64,000 nt of DNA from Aristolochia californica (GCA_029961685.1 JARWKL010000005.1:17202164-17266163); one strand, 5' to 3'. Numbered from the stretch's first letter, positions 22,177-34,678 are shown. Made by a program: numbers and translations. The notes: generated from the letters alone by a model not told the origin.

Positions 22177-22413
22177 ATGAACCCAAAAGTTTTGCCGTCC
22201 AAGTTTGGGAAATTCCACCAGTTCAACCCTAACAGCTTGGAATTTTATAAGAATGAGATTTCTTCCACACATGCTTTAAAAATGGATCTGCATGCTTCAA
22301 AGGCGTTAAAGATGCAAATCACCTATGGATCAAAACCTTTTGAAGAGAATGACAAACGTTCATTAAATTCTAAAAGTGAACGTGCGGTGGGATATTTGCC
22401 CGAGTCAAACTAG
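22177..22413 (+). CDS. Repeat-unit 78-aa protein, copy 34
   Basis: Class A protein. Confidence 0.45.
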   Translation: MNPKVLPSKFGKFHQFNPNSLEFYKNEISSTHALKMDLHASKALKMQITYGSKPFEENDKRSLNSKSERAVGYLPESN

Positions 22414-22834
22414 CCATTATTTTGCCCATTTACAAAAAGCTGACCTAACGATCATAGATGATTGTAAAGTGATTTATCATGCGTTACGGGCTATATTACC
22501 CTAAGAAATGACTTACGGATTGGGAGTCAACACTCAGTTCAAAATTCCCCGACGATTGCAAAACCTGATATATAAGAACTAAAAAGGGCTTACAGTCCCT
22601 AAAAATTACAGACACACCTTGGAATTATCTCTCTCTACATTTGTGCATTGCGCATTTCCATTTTAGATGTACTCATTTTTCTTAAATAAAAACTTTGAGT
22701 TTTCGGTCTCCCTTCATCCCGTAAACCAAAAATGCAAATAGATCACCACAAAATGAAAATTTTAGAGTTTATGTTTGGAAAAATTTTAAAACAATAACAA
22801 ATGTAAGTAAAGAAAATCTATTCACACACCACAA

Positions 22835-23071
22835 ATGAACCCAAAAGTTTTGCCGTCCAAGTTTGGGAAATTCCACCAGTTCAACCCTAACAGCTTGGAA
22901 TTTTATAAGAATGAGATTTCTTCCACACATGCTTTAAAAATGGATCTGCATGCTTCAAAGGCGTTAAAGATGCAAATCACCTATGGATCAAAACCTTTTG
23001 AAGAGAATGACAAACGTTCATTAAATTCTAAAAGTGAACGTGCGGTGGGATATTTGCCCGAGTCAAACTAG
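22835..23071 (+). CDS. Repeat-unit 78-aa protein, copy 35
   Basis: Class A protein; the spacer after it has TTTAAAAAAAG near 23091, shared with the one after copy 37. Confidence 0.45.
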   Translation: MNPKVLPSKFGKFHQFNPNSLEFYKNEISSTHALKMDLHASKALKMQITYGSKPFEENDKRSLNSKSERAVGYLPESN

Positions 23072-23492
23072 CCATTATTTTGCCCATTTAAAAAAAGCTG
23101 ACCTAACGATCATAGATGATTGTAAAGTGATTTATCATGCGTTACGGGCTATATTACCCTAAGAAATGACTTACGGATTGGGAGTCAACACTCAGTTCAA
23201 AATTCCCCGACGATTGCAAAACCTGATATATAAGAACTAAAAAGGGCTTACAGTCCCTAAAAATTACAGACACACCTTGGAATTATCTCTCTCTACATTT
23301 GTGCATTGCGCATTTCCATTTTAGATGTACTCATTTTTCTTAAATAAAAACTTTGAGTTTTCGGTCTCCCTTCATCCCGTAAACCAAAAATGCAAATAGA
23401 TCACCACAAAATGAAAATTTTAGAGTTTATGTTTGGAAAAATTTTAAAACAATAACAAATGTAGGTAAAGAAAATCTATTCACACACCACAA

Positions 23493-23729
23493 ATGAACCC
23501 AAAAGTTTTGCCGTCCAAGTTTGGGAAATTCCACCAGTTCAACCCTAACAGCTTGGAATTTTATAAGAATGAGATTTCTTCCACACATGCTTTAAAAATG
23601 GATCTGCATGCTTCAAAGGCGTTAAAGATGCAAATCACCTATGGATCAAAACCTTTTGAAGAGAATGACAAACGTTCATTAAATTCTAAAAGTGAACGTG
23701 CGGTGGGATATTTGCCCGAGTCAAACTAG
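23493..23729 (+). CDS. Repeat-unit 78-aa protein, copy 36
   Basis: Class A protein; GTAGGT replaces GTAAGT before the ORF (near 23464). Confidence 0.45.
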   Translation: MNPKVLPSKFGKFHQFNPNSLEFYKNEISSTHALKMDLHASKALKMQITYGSKPFEENDKRSLNSKSERAVGYLPESN

Positions 23730-24150
23730 CCATTATTTTGCCCATTTACAAAAAGCTGACCTAACGATCATAGATGATTGTAAAGTGATTTATCATGCGT
23801 TACGGGCTATATTACCCTAAGAAATGACTTACGGATTGGGAGTCAACACTCAGTTCAAAATTCCCCGACGATTGCAAAACCTGATATATAAGAACTAAAA
23901 AGGGCTTACAGTCCCTAAAAATTACAGACACACCTTGGAATTATCTCTCTCTACATTTGTGCATTGCGCATTTCCATTTTAGATGTACTCATTTTTCTTA
24001 ACTAAAAACTTTGAGTTTTCGGTCTCCCTTCATCCCGTAAACCAAAAATGCAAATAGATCACCACAAAATGAAAATTTTAGAGTTTATGTTTGGAAAAAT
24101 TTTAAAACAATAACAAATGTAAGTAAAGAAAATCTATTCACACACCACAA

Positions 24151-24387
24151 ATGAACCCAAAAGTTTTGCCGTCCAAGTTTGGGAAATTCCACCAGTTCAA
24201 CCCTAACAGCTTGGAATTTTATAAGAATGAGATTTCTTCCACACATGCTTTAAAAATGGATCTGCATGCTTCAAAGGCGTTAAAGATGCAAATCACCTAT
24301 GGATCAAAACCTTTTGAAGAGAATGACAAACGTTCATTAAATTCTAAAAGTGAACGTGCGGTGGGATATTTGCCCGAGTCAAACTAG
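24151..24387 (+). CDS. Repeat-unit 78-aa protein, copy 37
   Basis: Class A protein; AATAAA is broken in its upstream spacer (near 24002). Confidence 0.45.
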   Translation: MNPKVLPSKFGKFHQFNPNSLEFYKNEISSTHALKMDLHASKALKMQITYGSKPFEENDKRSLNSKSERAVGYLPESN

Positions 24388-24808
24388 CCATTATTTTGCC
24401 CATTTAAAAAAAGCTGACCTAACGATCATAGATGATTGTAAAGTGATTTATCATGCGTTACGGGCTATATTACCCTAAGAAATGACTTACGGATTGGGAG
24501 TCAACACTCAGTTCAAAATTCCCCGACGATTGCAAAACCTGATATATAAGAACTAAAAAGGGCTTACAGTCCCTAAAAATTACAGACACACCTTGGAATT
24601 ATCTCTCTCTACATTTGTGCATTGCGCATTTCCATTTTAGATGTACTCATTTTTCTTAAATAAAAACTTTGAGTTTTCGGTCTCCCTTCATCCCGTAAAC
24701 CAAAAATGCAAATAGATCACCACAAAATGAAAATTTTAGAGTTTATGTTTGGAAAAATTTTAAAACAATAACAAATGTAGGTAAAGAAAATCTATTCACA
24801 CACCACAA

Positions 24809-25045
24809 ATGAACCCAAAAGTTTTGCCGTCCAAGTTTGGGAAATTCCACCAGTTCAACCCTAACAGCTTGGAATTTTATAAGAATGAGATTTCTTCCAC
24901 ACATGCTTTAAAAATGGATCTGCATGCTTCAAAGGCGTTAAAGATGCAAATCACCTATGGATCAAAACCTTTTGAAGAGAATGACAAACGTTCATTAAAT
25001 TCTAAAAGTGAACGTGCGGTGGGATATTTGCCCGAGTCAAACTAG
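24809..25045 (+). CDS. Repeat-unit 78-aa protein, copy 38
   Basis: Class A protein; shares GTAGGT with copy 36. Confidence 0.45.
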   Translation: MNPKVLPSKFGKFHQFNPNSLEFYKNEISSTHALKMDLHASKALKMQITYGSKPFEENDKRSLNSKSERAVGYLPESN

Positions 25046-25466
25046 CCATTATTTTGCCCATTTACAAAAAGCTGACCTAACGATCATAGATGATTGTAAA
25101 GTGATTTATCATGCGTTACGGGCTATATTACCCTAAGAAATGACTTACGGATTGGGAGTCAACACTCAGTTCAAAATTCCCCGACGATTGCAAAACCTGA
25201 TATATAAGAACTAAAAAGGGCTTACAGTCCCTAAAAATTACAGACACACCTTGGAATTATCTCTCTCTACATTTGTGCATTGCGCATTTCCATTTTAGAT
25301 GTACTCATTTTTCTTAACTAAAAACTTTGAGTTTTCGGTCTCCCTTCATCCCGTAAACCAAAAATGCAAATAGATCACCACAAAATGAAAATTTTAGAGT
25401 TTATGTTTGGAAAAATTTTAAAACAATAACAAATGTAAGTAAAGAAAATCTATTCACACACCACAA

Positions 25467-25703
25467 ATGAACCCAAAAGTTTTGCCGTCCAAGTTTGGGA
25501 AATTCCACCAGTTCAACCCTAACAGCTTGGAATTTTATAAGAATGAGATTTCTTCCACACATGCTTTAAAAATGGATCTGCATGCTTCAAAGGCGTTAAA
25601 GATGCAAATCACCTATGGATCAAAACCTTTTGAAGAGAATGACAAACGTTCATTAAATTCTAAAAGTGAACGTGCGGTGGGATATTTGCCCGAGTCAAAC
25701 TAG
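25467..25703 (+). CDS. Repeat-unit 78-aa protein, copy 39
   Basis: Class A protein; shares the broken AATAAA with copy 37. Confidence 0.45.
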   Translation: MNPKVLPSKFGKFHQFNPNSLEFYKNEISSTHALKMDLHASKALKMQITYGSKPFEENDKRSLNSKSERAVGYLPESN

Positions 25704-26124
25704 CCATTATTTTGCCCATTTACAAAAAGCTGACCTAACGATCATAGATGATTGTAAAGTGATTTATCATGCGTTACGGGCTATATTACCCTAAGAAATG
25801 ACTTACGGATTGGGAGTCAACACTCAGTTCAAAATTCCCCGACGATTGCAAAACCTGATATATAAGAACTAAAAAGGGCTTACAGTCCCTAAAAATTACA
25901 GACACACCTTGGAATTATCTCTCTCTACATTTGTGCATTGCGCATTTCCATTTTAGATGTACTCATTTTTCTTAAATAAAAACTTTGAGTTTTCGGTCTC
26001 CCTTCATCCCGTAAACCAAAAATGCAAATAGATCACCGCAAAATGAAAATTTTACAGTTTATGTCTCGAAAAATTTTAAAACAATAACAAATGTAAGTAA
26101 AGAAAATCTATTCACACACCACAA

Positions 26125-26361
26125 ATGAACCCAAAAGTTTTGCCGTCCAAGTTTGGGAAATTCCACCAGTTCAACCCTAACAGCTTGGAATTTTATAAGA
26201 ATGAGATTTCTTCCACACATGCTTTAAAAATGGATCTGCATGCTTCAAAGGCGTTAAAGATGCAAATCACCTATGGATCAAAACCTTTTGAAGAGAATGA
26301 CAAACGTTCATTAAATTCTAAAAGTGAACGTGCGGTGGGATATTTGCCCGAGTCAAACTAG
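26125..26361 (+). CDS. Repeat-unit 78-aa protein, copy 40
   Basis: Class A protein; several private leader changes cluster at 26038-26067. Confidence 0.45.
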   Translation: MNPKVLPSKFGKFHQFNPNSLEFYKNEISSTHALKMDLHASKALKMQITYGSKPFEENDKRSLNSKSERAVGYLPESN

Positions 26362-26782
26362 CCATTATTTTGCCCATTTACAAAAAGCTGACCTAACGAT
26401 CATAGATGATTGTAAAGTGATTTATCATGCGTTACGGGCTATATTACCCTAAGAAATGACTTACGGATTGGGAGTCAACACTCAGTTCAAAATTCCCCGA
26501 CGATTGCAAAACCTGATATATAAGAACTAAAAAGGGCTTACAGTCCCTAAAAATTACAGACACACCTTGGAATTATCTCTCTCTACATTTGTGCATTGCG
26601 CATTTCCATTTTAGATGTACTCATTTTTCTTAAATAAAAACTTTGAGTTTTCGGTCTCCCTTCATCCCGTAAACCAAAAATGCAAATAGATCACCACAAA
26701 ATGAAAATTTTAGAGTTTATGTTTGGAAAAATTTTAAAACAATAACAAATGTAAGTAAAGAAAATCTATTCACACACCACAA

Positions 26783-27019
26783 ATGAACCCAAAAGTTTTG
26801 CCGTCCAAGTTTGGGAAATTCCACCAGTTCAACCCTAACAGCTTGGAATTTTATAAGAATGAGATTTCTTCCACACATGCTTTAAAAATGGATCTGCATG
26901 CTTCAAAGGCGTTAAAGATGCAAATCACCTATGGATCAAAACCTTTTGAAGAGAATGACAAACGTTCATTAAATTCTAAAAGTGAACGTGCGGTGGGATA
27001 TTTGCCCGAGTCAAACTAG
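26783..27019 (+). CDS. Repeat-unit 78-aa protein, copy 41
   Basis: Class A protein. Confidence 0.45.
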   Translation: MNPKVLPSKFGKFHQFNPNSLEFYKNEISSTHALKMDLHASKALKMQITYGSKPFEENDKRSLNSKSERAVGYLPESN

Positions 27020-27440
27020 CCATTATTTTGCCCATTTACAAAAAGCTGACCTAACGATCATAGATGATTGTAAAGTGATTTATCATGCGTTACGGGCTAT
27101 ATTACCCTAAGAAATGACTTACGGATTGGGAGTCAACACTCAGTTCAAAATTCCCCGACGACTGCAAAACCTGATATATAAGAACTAAAAAGGGCTTACA
27201 GTCCCTAAAAATTACAGACACACCTTGGAATTATCTCTCTCTACATTTTTGCATTGCGCATTTCCATTTTAGATGTACTCATTTTTCTTAAATAAAAACT
27301 TTGAGTTTTCGGTCTCCCTTCATCCCGTAAACCAAAAATGCAAATAGATCACCACAAGATGAAAATTTTAGAGTTTATGTTTGGAAAAATTTTAAAACAA
27401 TAACAAATGTAAGTAAAGAAAATCTATTCACACACCACAA

Positions 27441-27677
27441 ATGAACCCAAAAGTTTTGCCGTCCAAGTTTGGGAAATTCCACCAGTTCAACCCTAACAGC
27501 TTGGAATTTTATAAGAATGAGATTTCTTCCACACATGCTTTAAAAATGGATCTGCATGCTTCAAAGGCGTTAAAGATGCAAATCACCTATGGATCAAAAC
27601 CTTTTGAAGAGAATGACAAACGTTCATTAAATTCTAAAAGTGAACGTGCGGTGGGATATTTGCCCGAGTCAAACTAG
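27441..27677 (+). CDS. Repeat-unit 78-aa protein, copy 42
   Basis: Class A protein; private spacer changes near 27162, 27248 and 27358. Confidence 0.45.
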   Translation: MNPKVLPSKFGKFHQFNPNSLEFYKNEISSTHALKMDLHASKALKMQITYGSKPFEENDKRSLNSKSERAVGYLPESN

Positions 27678-28098
27678 CCATTATTTTGCCCATTTACAAA
27701 AAGCTGACCTAACGATCATAGATGATTGTAAAGTGATTTATCATGCGTTACGGGCTATATTACCCTAAGAAATGACTTACGGATTGGGAGTCAACACTCA
27801 GTTCAAAATTCCCCGACGATTGCAAAACCTGATATATAAGAACTAAAAAGGGCTTACAGTCCCTAAAAATTACCGACACACCTTGGAATTATCTCTCTCT
27901 ACATTTGTGCATTGCGCATTTCCATTTTAGATGTACTCATTTTTCTTAAATAAAAACTTTGAGTTTTCGGTCTCCCTTCATCCCGTAAACCAAAAATGCA
28001 AATAGATCACCGCAAAATGAAAATTTTAGAGTTTATGTTTGGAAAAATTTTAAAACAATAACAAATGTAAGTAAAGAAAATCTATTCACACACCACAA

Positions 28099-28335
28099 AT
28101 GAACCCAAAAGTTTTGCCGTCCAAGTTTGGGAAATTCCACCAGTTCAACCCTAACAGCTTGGAATTTTATAAGAATGAGATTTCTTCCACACATGCTTTA
28201 AAAATGGATCTGCATGCTTCAAAGGCGTTAAAGATGCAAATCACCTATGGATCAAAACCTTTTGAAGAGAATGACAAACGTTCATTAAATTCTAAAAGTG
28301 AACGTGCGGTGGGATATTTGCCCGAGTCAAACTAG
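28099..28335 (+). CDS. Repeat-unit 78-aa protein, copy 43
   Basis: Class A protein; private changes near 27874 and 28012. Confidence 0.45.
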   Translation: MNPKVLPSKFGKFHQFNPNSLEFYKNEISSTHALKMDLHASKALKMQITYGSKPFEENDKRSLNSKSERAVGYLPESN

Positions 28336-28756
28336 CCATTATTTTGCCCATTTACAAAAAGCTGACCTAACGATCATAGATGATTGTAAAGTGATTTATC
28401 ATGCGTTACGGGCTATATTACCCTAAGAAATGACTTACGGATTGGGAGTCAACACTCAGTTCAAAATTCCCCGACGATTGCAAAACCTGATATATAAGAA
28501 CTAAAAAGGGCTTACAGTCCCTAAAAATTACAGACACACCTTGGAATTATCTCTCTCTACATTTGTGCATTGCGCATTTCCATTTTAGATGTACTCATTT
28601 TTCTTAAATAAAAACTTTGAGTTTTCGGTCTCCCTTCATCCCGTAAACCAAAAATGCAAATAGATCACCACAAAATGAAAATTTTAGAGTTTATGTTTGG
28701 AAAAATTTTAAAACAATAACAAACGTAAGTAAAGAAAATCTATTCACACACCACAA

Positions 28757-28993
28757 ATGAACCCAAAAGTTTTGCCGTCCAAGTTTGGGAAATTCCACCA
28801 GTTCAACCCTAACAGCTTGGAATTTTATAAGAATGAGATTTCTTCCACACATGCTTTAAAAATGGATCTGCATGCTTCAAAGGCGTTAAAGATGCAAATC
28901 ACCTATGGATCAAAACCTTTTGAAGAGAATGACAAACGTTCATTAAATTCTAAAAGTGAACGTGCGGTGGGATATTTGCCCGAGTCAAACTAG
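28757..28993 (+). CDS. Repeat-unit 78-aa protein, copy 44
   Basis: Class A protein; AACGTAAGT in the leader (near 28724), shared with copy 45. Confidence 0.45.
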   Translation: MNPKVLPSKFGKFHQFNPNSLEFYKNEISSTHALKMDLHASKALKMQITYGSKPFEENDKRSLNSKSERAVGYLPESN

Positions 28994-29414
28994 CCATTAT
29001 TTTGCCCATTTACAAAAAGCTGACCTAACGATCATAGATGATTGTAAAGTGATTTATCATGCGTTACGGGCTATATTACCCTAAGAAATGACTTACGGAT
29101 TGGGAGTCAACACTCAGTTCAAAATTCCCCGACGATTGCAAAACCTGATATATAAGAACTAAAAAGGGCTTACAGTCCCTAAAAATTACAGACACACCTT
29201 GGAAATATCTCTCTCTACATTTGTGCATTGCGCATTTCCATTTTAGATGTACTCATTTTTCTTAAATAAAAACTTTGAGTTTTCGGTCTCCCTTCATCCC
29301 GTAAACCAAAAATGCAAATAGATCACCACAAAATGAAAATTTTAGAGTTTATGTTTGGAAAAATTTTAAAACAATAACAAACGTAAGTAAAGAAAATCTA
29401 TTCACACACCACAA

Positions 29415-29651
29415 ATGAACCCAAAAGTTTTGCCGTCCAAGTTTGGGAAATTCCACCAGTTCAACCCTAACAGCTTGGAATTTTATAAGAATGAGATTTC
29501 TTCCACACATGCTTTAAAAATGGATCTGCATGCTTCAAAGACGTTAAAGATGCAAATCACCTATGGATCAAAACCTTTTGAAGAGAATGACAAACGTTCA
29601 TTAAATTCTAAAAGTGAACGTGCGGTGGGATATTTGCCCGAGTCAAACTAG
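29415..29651 (+). CDS. Repeat-unit 78-aa protein, copy 45
   Basis: Ala43 to Thr; also AACGTAAGT in the leader. Confidence 0.45.
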   Translation: MNPKVLPSKFGKFHQFNPNSLEFYKNEISSTHALKMDLHASKTLKMQITYGSKPFEENDKRSLNSKSERAVGYLPESN

Positions 29652-30072
29652 CCATTATTTTGCCCATTTACAAAAAGCTGACCTAACGATCATAGATGAT
29701 TGTAAAGTGATTTATCATGCGTTACGGGCTATATTACCCTAAGAAATGACTTACGGATTGGGAGTCAACACTCAGTTCAAAATTCCCCGACGATTGCAAA
29801 ACCTGATATATAAGAACTAAAAAGGGCTTACAGTCCCTAAAAATTACAGACACACCTTGGAATTATCTCTCTCTACATTTGTGCATTGCGCATTTCCATT
29901 TTAGATGTACTCATTTTTCTTAAATAAAAACTTTGAGTTTTCGGTCTCCCTTCATCCCGTAAACCAAAAATGCAAATAGATCACCACAAAATGAAAATTT
30001 TAGAGTTTATGTTTGGAAAAATTTTAAAACAATAACAAATGTAAGTAAAGAAAATCTATTCACACACCACAA

Positions 30073-30309
30073 ATGAACCCAAAAGTTTTGCCGTCCAAGT
30101 TTGGGAAATTCCACCAGTTCAACCCTAACAGCTTGGAATTTTATAAGAATGAGATTTCTTCCACACATGCTTTAAAAATGGATCTGCATGCTTCAAAGGC
30201 GTTAAAGATGCAAATCACCTATGGATCAAAACCTTTTGAAGAGAATGACCAACGTTCATTAAATTCTAAAAGTGAACGTGCGGTGGGATATTTGCCCGAG
30301 TCAAACTAG
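30073..30309 (+). CDS. Repeat-unit 78-aa protein, copy 46
   Basis: Lys60 to Gln, private, removing the Lys-Arg pair at 60-61. Confidence 0.45.
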   Translation: MNPKVLPSKFGKFHQFNPNSLEFYKNEISSTHALKMDLHASKALKMQITYGSKPFEENDQRSLNSKSERAVGYLPESN

Positions 30310-30730
30310 CCATTATTTTGCCCATTTACAAAAAGCTGACCTAACGATCATAGATGATTGTAAAGTGATTTATCATGCGTTACGGGCTATATTACCCTAA
30401 GAAATGACTTACGGATTGGGAGTCAACACTCAGTTCAAAATTCCCCGACGATTGCAAAACCTGATATATAAGAACTAAAAAGGGCTTACAGTCCCTAAAA
30501 ATTACAGACACACCTTGGAATTATCTCTCTCTACATTTGTGCATTCCGCATTTCCATTTTAGATGTACTCATTTTTCTTAAATAAAAACTTTGAGTTTTC
30601 GGTCTCCCTTCATCCCGTAAACCAAAAATGCAAATAGATCACCACAAAATGAAAATTTTAGAGTTTATGTTTGGAAAAATTTTAAAACAATAACAAATGT
30701 AAGTAAAGAAAATCTATTCACACACCACAA

Positions 30731-30967
30731 ATGAACCCAAAAGTTTTGCAGTCCAAGTTTGGGAAATTCCACCAGTTCAACCCTAACAGCTTGGAATTTT
30801 ATAAGAATGAGATTTCTTCCACACATGCTTTAAAAATGGATCTGCATGCTTCAAAGGCGTTAAAGATGCAAATCACCTATGGATCAAAACCTTTTGAAGA
30901 GAATGACAAACGTTCATTAAATTCTAAAAGTGAACGTGCGGTGGGATATTTGCCCGAGTCAAACTAG
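30731..30967 (+). CDS. Repeat-unit 78-aa protein, copy 47
   Basis: Pro7 to Gln, private; the spacer hairpin is altered near 30546. Confidence 0.45.
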   Translation: MNPKVLQSKFGKFHQFNPNSLEFYKNEISSTHALKMDLHASKALKMQITYGSKPFEENDKRSLNSKSERAVGYLPESN

Positions 30968-31388
30968 CCATTATTTTGCCCATTTACAAAAAGCTGACCT
31001 AACGATCATAGATGATTGTAAAGTGATTTATCATGCGTTACGGGCTATATTACCCTAAGAAATGACTTACGGATTGGGAGTCAACACTCAGTTCAAAATT
31101 CCCCGACGATTGCAAAACCTGATATATAAGAACTAAAAAGGGCTTACAGTCCCTAAAAATTACAGACACACCTTGGAATTATCTCTCTCTACATTTGTGC
31201 ATTGCGCATTTCCATTTTAGATGTACTCATTTTTCTTAAATAAAAACTTTGAGTTTTCGGTCTCCCTTCATCCCGTAAACCAAAAATGCAAATAGATCAC
31301 CACAAAATGAAAATTTTAGAGTTTATGTTTGGAAAAATTTTAAAACAATAACAAATGTAAGTAAAGAAAATCTATTCACACACCACAA

Positions 31389-31625
31389 ATGAACCCAAAA
31401 GTTTTGCCGTCCAAGTTTGGGAAATTCCACCAGTTCAACCCTAACAGCTTGGATTTTTATAAGAATGAGATTTCTTCCACACATGCTTTAAAAATGGATC
31501 TGCATGCTTCAAAGACGTTAAAGATGCAAATCACCTATGGATCAAAACCTTTTGAAGAGAATGACAAACGTTCATTAAATTCTAAAAGTGAACGTGCGGT
31601 GGGATATTTGCCCGAGTCAAACTAG
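31389..31625 (+). CDS. Repeat-unit 78-aa protein, copy 48
   Basis: Glu22 to Asp and Ala43 to Thr; Thr43 is shared with copy 45, three units away. Confidence 0.45.
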   Translation: MNPKVLPSKFGKFHQFNPNSLDFYKNEISSTHALKMDLHASKTLKMQITYGSKPFEENDKRSLNSKSERAVGYLPESN

Positions 31626-32046
31626 CCATTATTTTGCCCATTTACAAAAAGCTGACCTAACGATCATAGATGATTGTAAAGTGATTTATCATGCGTTACG
31701 GGCTATATTACCCTAAGAAATGACTTACGGATTGGGAGTCAACACTCAGTTCAAAATTCCCCGACGATTGCAAAACCTGATATATAAGAACTAAAAAGGG
31801 CTTACAGTCCCTAAAAATTACAGACACACCTTGGAATTATCTCTCTCTACATTTGTGCATTGCGCATTTCCATTTTAGATGTACTCATTTTTCTTAAATA
31901 AAAACTTTGAGTTTTCGGTCTCCCTTCATCCCGTAAACCAAAAATGCAAATAGATCACCACAAAATGAAAATTTTAGAGTTTATGTTTGGAAAAATTTTA
32001 AAACAATAACAAATGTAAGTAAAGAAAATCTATTCACACACCACAA

Positions 32047-32283
32047 ATGAACCCAAAAGTTTTGCCGTCCAAGTTTGGGAAATTCCACCAGTTCAACCCT
32101 AACAGCTTGGAATTTTATAAGAATGAGATTTCTTCCACACATGCTTTAAAAATGGATCTGCATGCTTCAAAGGCGTTAAAGATGCAAATCACCTATGGAT
32201 CAAAACCTTTTGAAGAGAATGACAAACGTTCATTAAATTCTAAAAGTGAACGTGCGGTGGGATATTTGCCCGAGTCAAACTAG
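32047..32283 (+). CDS. Repeat-unit 78-aa protein, copy 49
   Basis: Class A protein. Confidence 0.45.
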   Translation: MNPKVLPSKFGKFHQFNPNSLEFYKNEISSTHALKMDLHASKALKMQITYGSKPFEENDKRSLNSKSERAVGYLPESN

Positions 32284-32704
32284 CCATTATTTTGCCCATT
32301 TACAAAAAGCTGACCTAACGATCATAGATGATTGTAAAGTGATTTATCATGCGTTACGGGCTATATTACCCTAAGAAATGACTTACGGATTGGGAGTCAA
32401 CACTCAGTTCAAAATTCCCCGACGATTGCAAAACCTGATATATAAGAACTAAAAAGGGCTTACAGTCCCTAAAAATTACAGACACACCTTGGAATTATCT
32501 CTCTCTACATTTGTGCATTGCGCATTTCCATTTTAGATGTACTCATTTTTCTTAAATAAAAACTTTGAGTTTTCGGTCTCCCTTCATCCCGTAAACCAAA
32601 AATGCAAATAGATCACCACAAAATGAAAATTTTAGAGTTTATGTTTGGAAAAATTTTAAAACAATAACAAATGTAAGTAAAGAAAATCTATTCACACACC
32701 ACAA

Positions 32705-32941
32705 ATGAACCCAAAAGTTTTGCCGTCCAAGTTTGGGAAATTCCAACAGTTCAACCCTAACAGCTTGGAATTTTATAAGAATGAGATTTCTTCCACACAT
32801 GCTTTAAAAATGGATCTGCATGCTTCAAAGGCGTTAAAGATGCAAATCACCTATGGATCAAAACCTTTTGAAGAGAATGACAAACGTTCATTAAATTCTA
32901 AAAGTGAACGTGCGGTGGGATATTTGCCCGAGTCAAACTAG
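32705..32941 (+). CDS. Repeat-unit 78-aa protein, copy 50
   Basis: His14 to Gln (CAA), a different codon from the Gln14 (CAG) of copies 95 and 97. Confidence 0.45.
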   Translation: MNPKVLPSKFGKFQQFNPNSLEFYKNEISSTHALKMDLHASKALKMQITYGSKPFEENDKRSLNSKSERAVGYLPESN

Positions 32942-33362
32942 CCATTATTTTGCCCATTTACAAAAAGCTGACCTAACGATCATAGATGATTGTAAAGTGA
33001 TTTATCATGCGTTACGGGCTATATTACCCTAAGAAATGACTTACGGATTGGGAGTCAACACTCAGTTCAAAATTCCCCGACGATTGCAAAACCTGATATA
33101 TAAGAACTAAAAAGGGCTTACAGTCCCTAAAAATTACAGACACACCTTGGAATTATCTCTCTCTACATTTGTGCATTGCGCATTTCCATTTTAGATGTAC
33201 TCATTTTTCTTAAATAAAAACTTTGAGTTTTCGGTCTCCCTTCATCCCGTAAAACAAAAATGCAAATAGATCACCACAAAATGAAAATTTTAGAGTTTAT
33301 GTTTGGAAAAATTTTAAAACAATAACAAATGTAAGTAAAGAAAATCTATTCACACACCACAA

Positions 33363-33599
33363 ATGAACCCAAAAGTTTTGCCGTCCAAGTTTGGGAAATT
33401 CCACCAGTTCAACCCTAACAGCTTGGAATTTTATAAGAATGAGATTTCTTCCACACATGCTTTAAAAATGGATCTGCATGCTTCAAAGGCGTTAAAGATG
33501 CAAATCACCTATGGATCAAAACCTTTTGAAGAGAATGACAAACGTTCATTAAATTCTAAAAGTGAACGTGCGGTGGGATATTTGCCCGAGTCAAACTAG
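33363..33599 (+). CDS. Repeat-unit 78-aa protein, copy 51
   Basis: Class A protein; last before the transition zone. Confidence 0.45.
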   Translation: MNPKVLPSKFGKFHQFNPNSLEFYKNEISSTHALKMDLHASKALKMQITYGSKPFEENDKRSLNSKSERAVGYLPESN

Positions 33600-34020
33600 C
33601 CATTATTTTGCCCATTTACAAAAAGCTGACCTAACGATCATAGATGATTGTAAAGTGATTTATCATGCGTTACGGGCTATATTACCCTAAGAAATGACTT
33701 ACGGATTGGGAGTCAACACTCAGTTCAAAATTCCCCGACGATTGCAAAACCTGATATATAGGAACTAAAAAGGGCTTACAGTCCCTAAAAATTACAGACA
33801 CACCTTGGAATTATCTCTCTCTACATTTGTGCATTGCGCATTTCCATTTTAGATGTACTCATTTTTCTTAAACAAAAACTTTGAGTTTTCGGTCTCCCTT
33901 CATCCCGTAAACCAAAAATGCAAATAGATCACCACAAAATGAAAATTTTAGAGTTTATGTTTGGAAAAATTTTAAAACAATAACAAATGTAAGTAAAGAA
34001 AATCTATTCACACACCACAA

Positions 34021-34257
34021 ATGAACCCAAAAGTTTTGCTGTCCAGGTTTGGGAAATTCCACCAGTTCAACCCTAACAGTTTGGAATTTTATAAGAATGA
34101 GATTTCTTCCACACATGCTTTAAAAATGGATCTGCATGCTTCAAACGCGTTAAAGATGCAAATCACCTATGGATCAAAACCTTTTGAAGAGAATGACAAA
34201 CGTTCATTAAATTCTAAAAGTGAACGTGCGGTGGGATATTTGCCCGAGTCAAACTAG
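34021..34257 (+). CDS. Repeat-unit 78-aa protein, copy 52
   Basis: Pro7 to Leu, Lys9 to Arg, Lys42 to Asn; silent Ser20 (AGT). Its upstream TATA box reads TATATAGG and AATAAA is broken near 33873. Confidence 0.42.
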   Translation: MNPKVLLSRFGKFHQFNPNSLEFYKNEISSTHALKMDLHASNALKMQITYGSKPFEENDKRSLNSKSERAVGYLPESN

Positions 34258-34678
34258 CCATTATTTTGCCCATTTACAAAAAGCTGACCTAACGATCATA
34301 GATGATTGTAAAGTGATTTATCATGCGTTACGGGCTATATTACCCTAAGAAATGACTTACGGATTGGGAGTCAACACTCAGTTCAAAATTCCCCGACGAT
34401 TGCAAAACCTGATATATAAGAACTAAAAAGGGCTTACAGTCCCTAAAAATTACAGACACACCTTGGAATTATCTCTCTCTACATTTGTGCATTGCGCATT
34501 TCCATTTTAGATGTACTCATTTTTCTTAAATAAAAACTTTGAGTTTTCGGTCTCCCTTCATCCCGTAAACCAAAAATGCAAATAGATCACCACAAAATGA
34601 AAATTTTAGAGTTTATGTTTGGAAAAATTTTAAAACAATAACAAATGTAAGTAAAGAAAATCTATTCACACACCACAA

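Larger units (their letters stand above)
23072..25703. repeat. Local two-unit higher-order repeat
   Basis: Three independent spacer variants recur at exactly 1316 bp: TTTAAAAAAAG (near 23091 and 24407), GTAGGT (near 23464 and 24780) and AACTAAAA (near 24002 and 25318). Confidence 0.75.
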
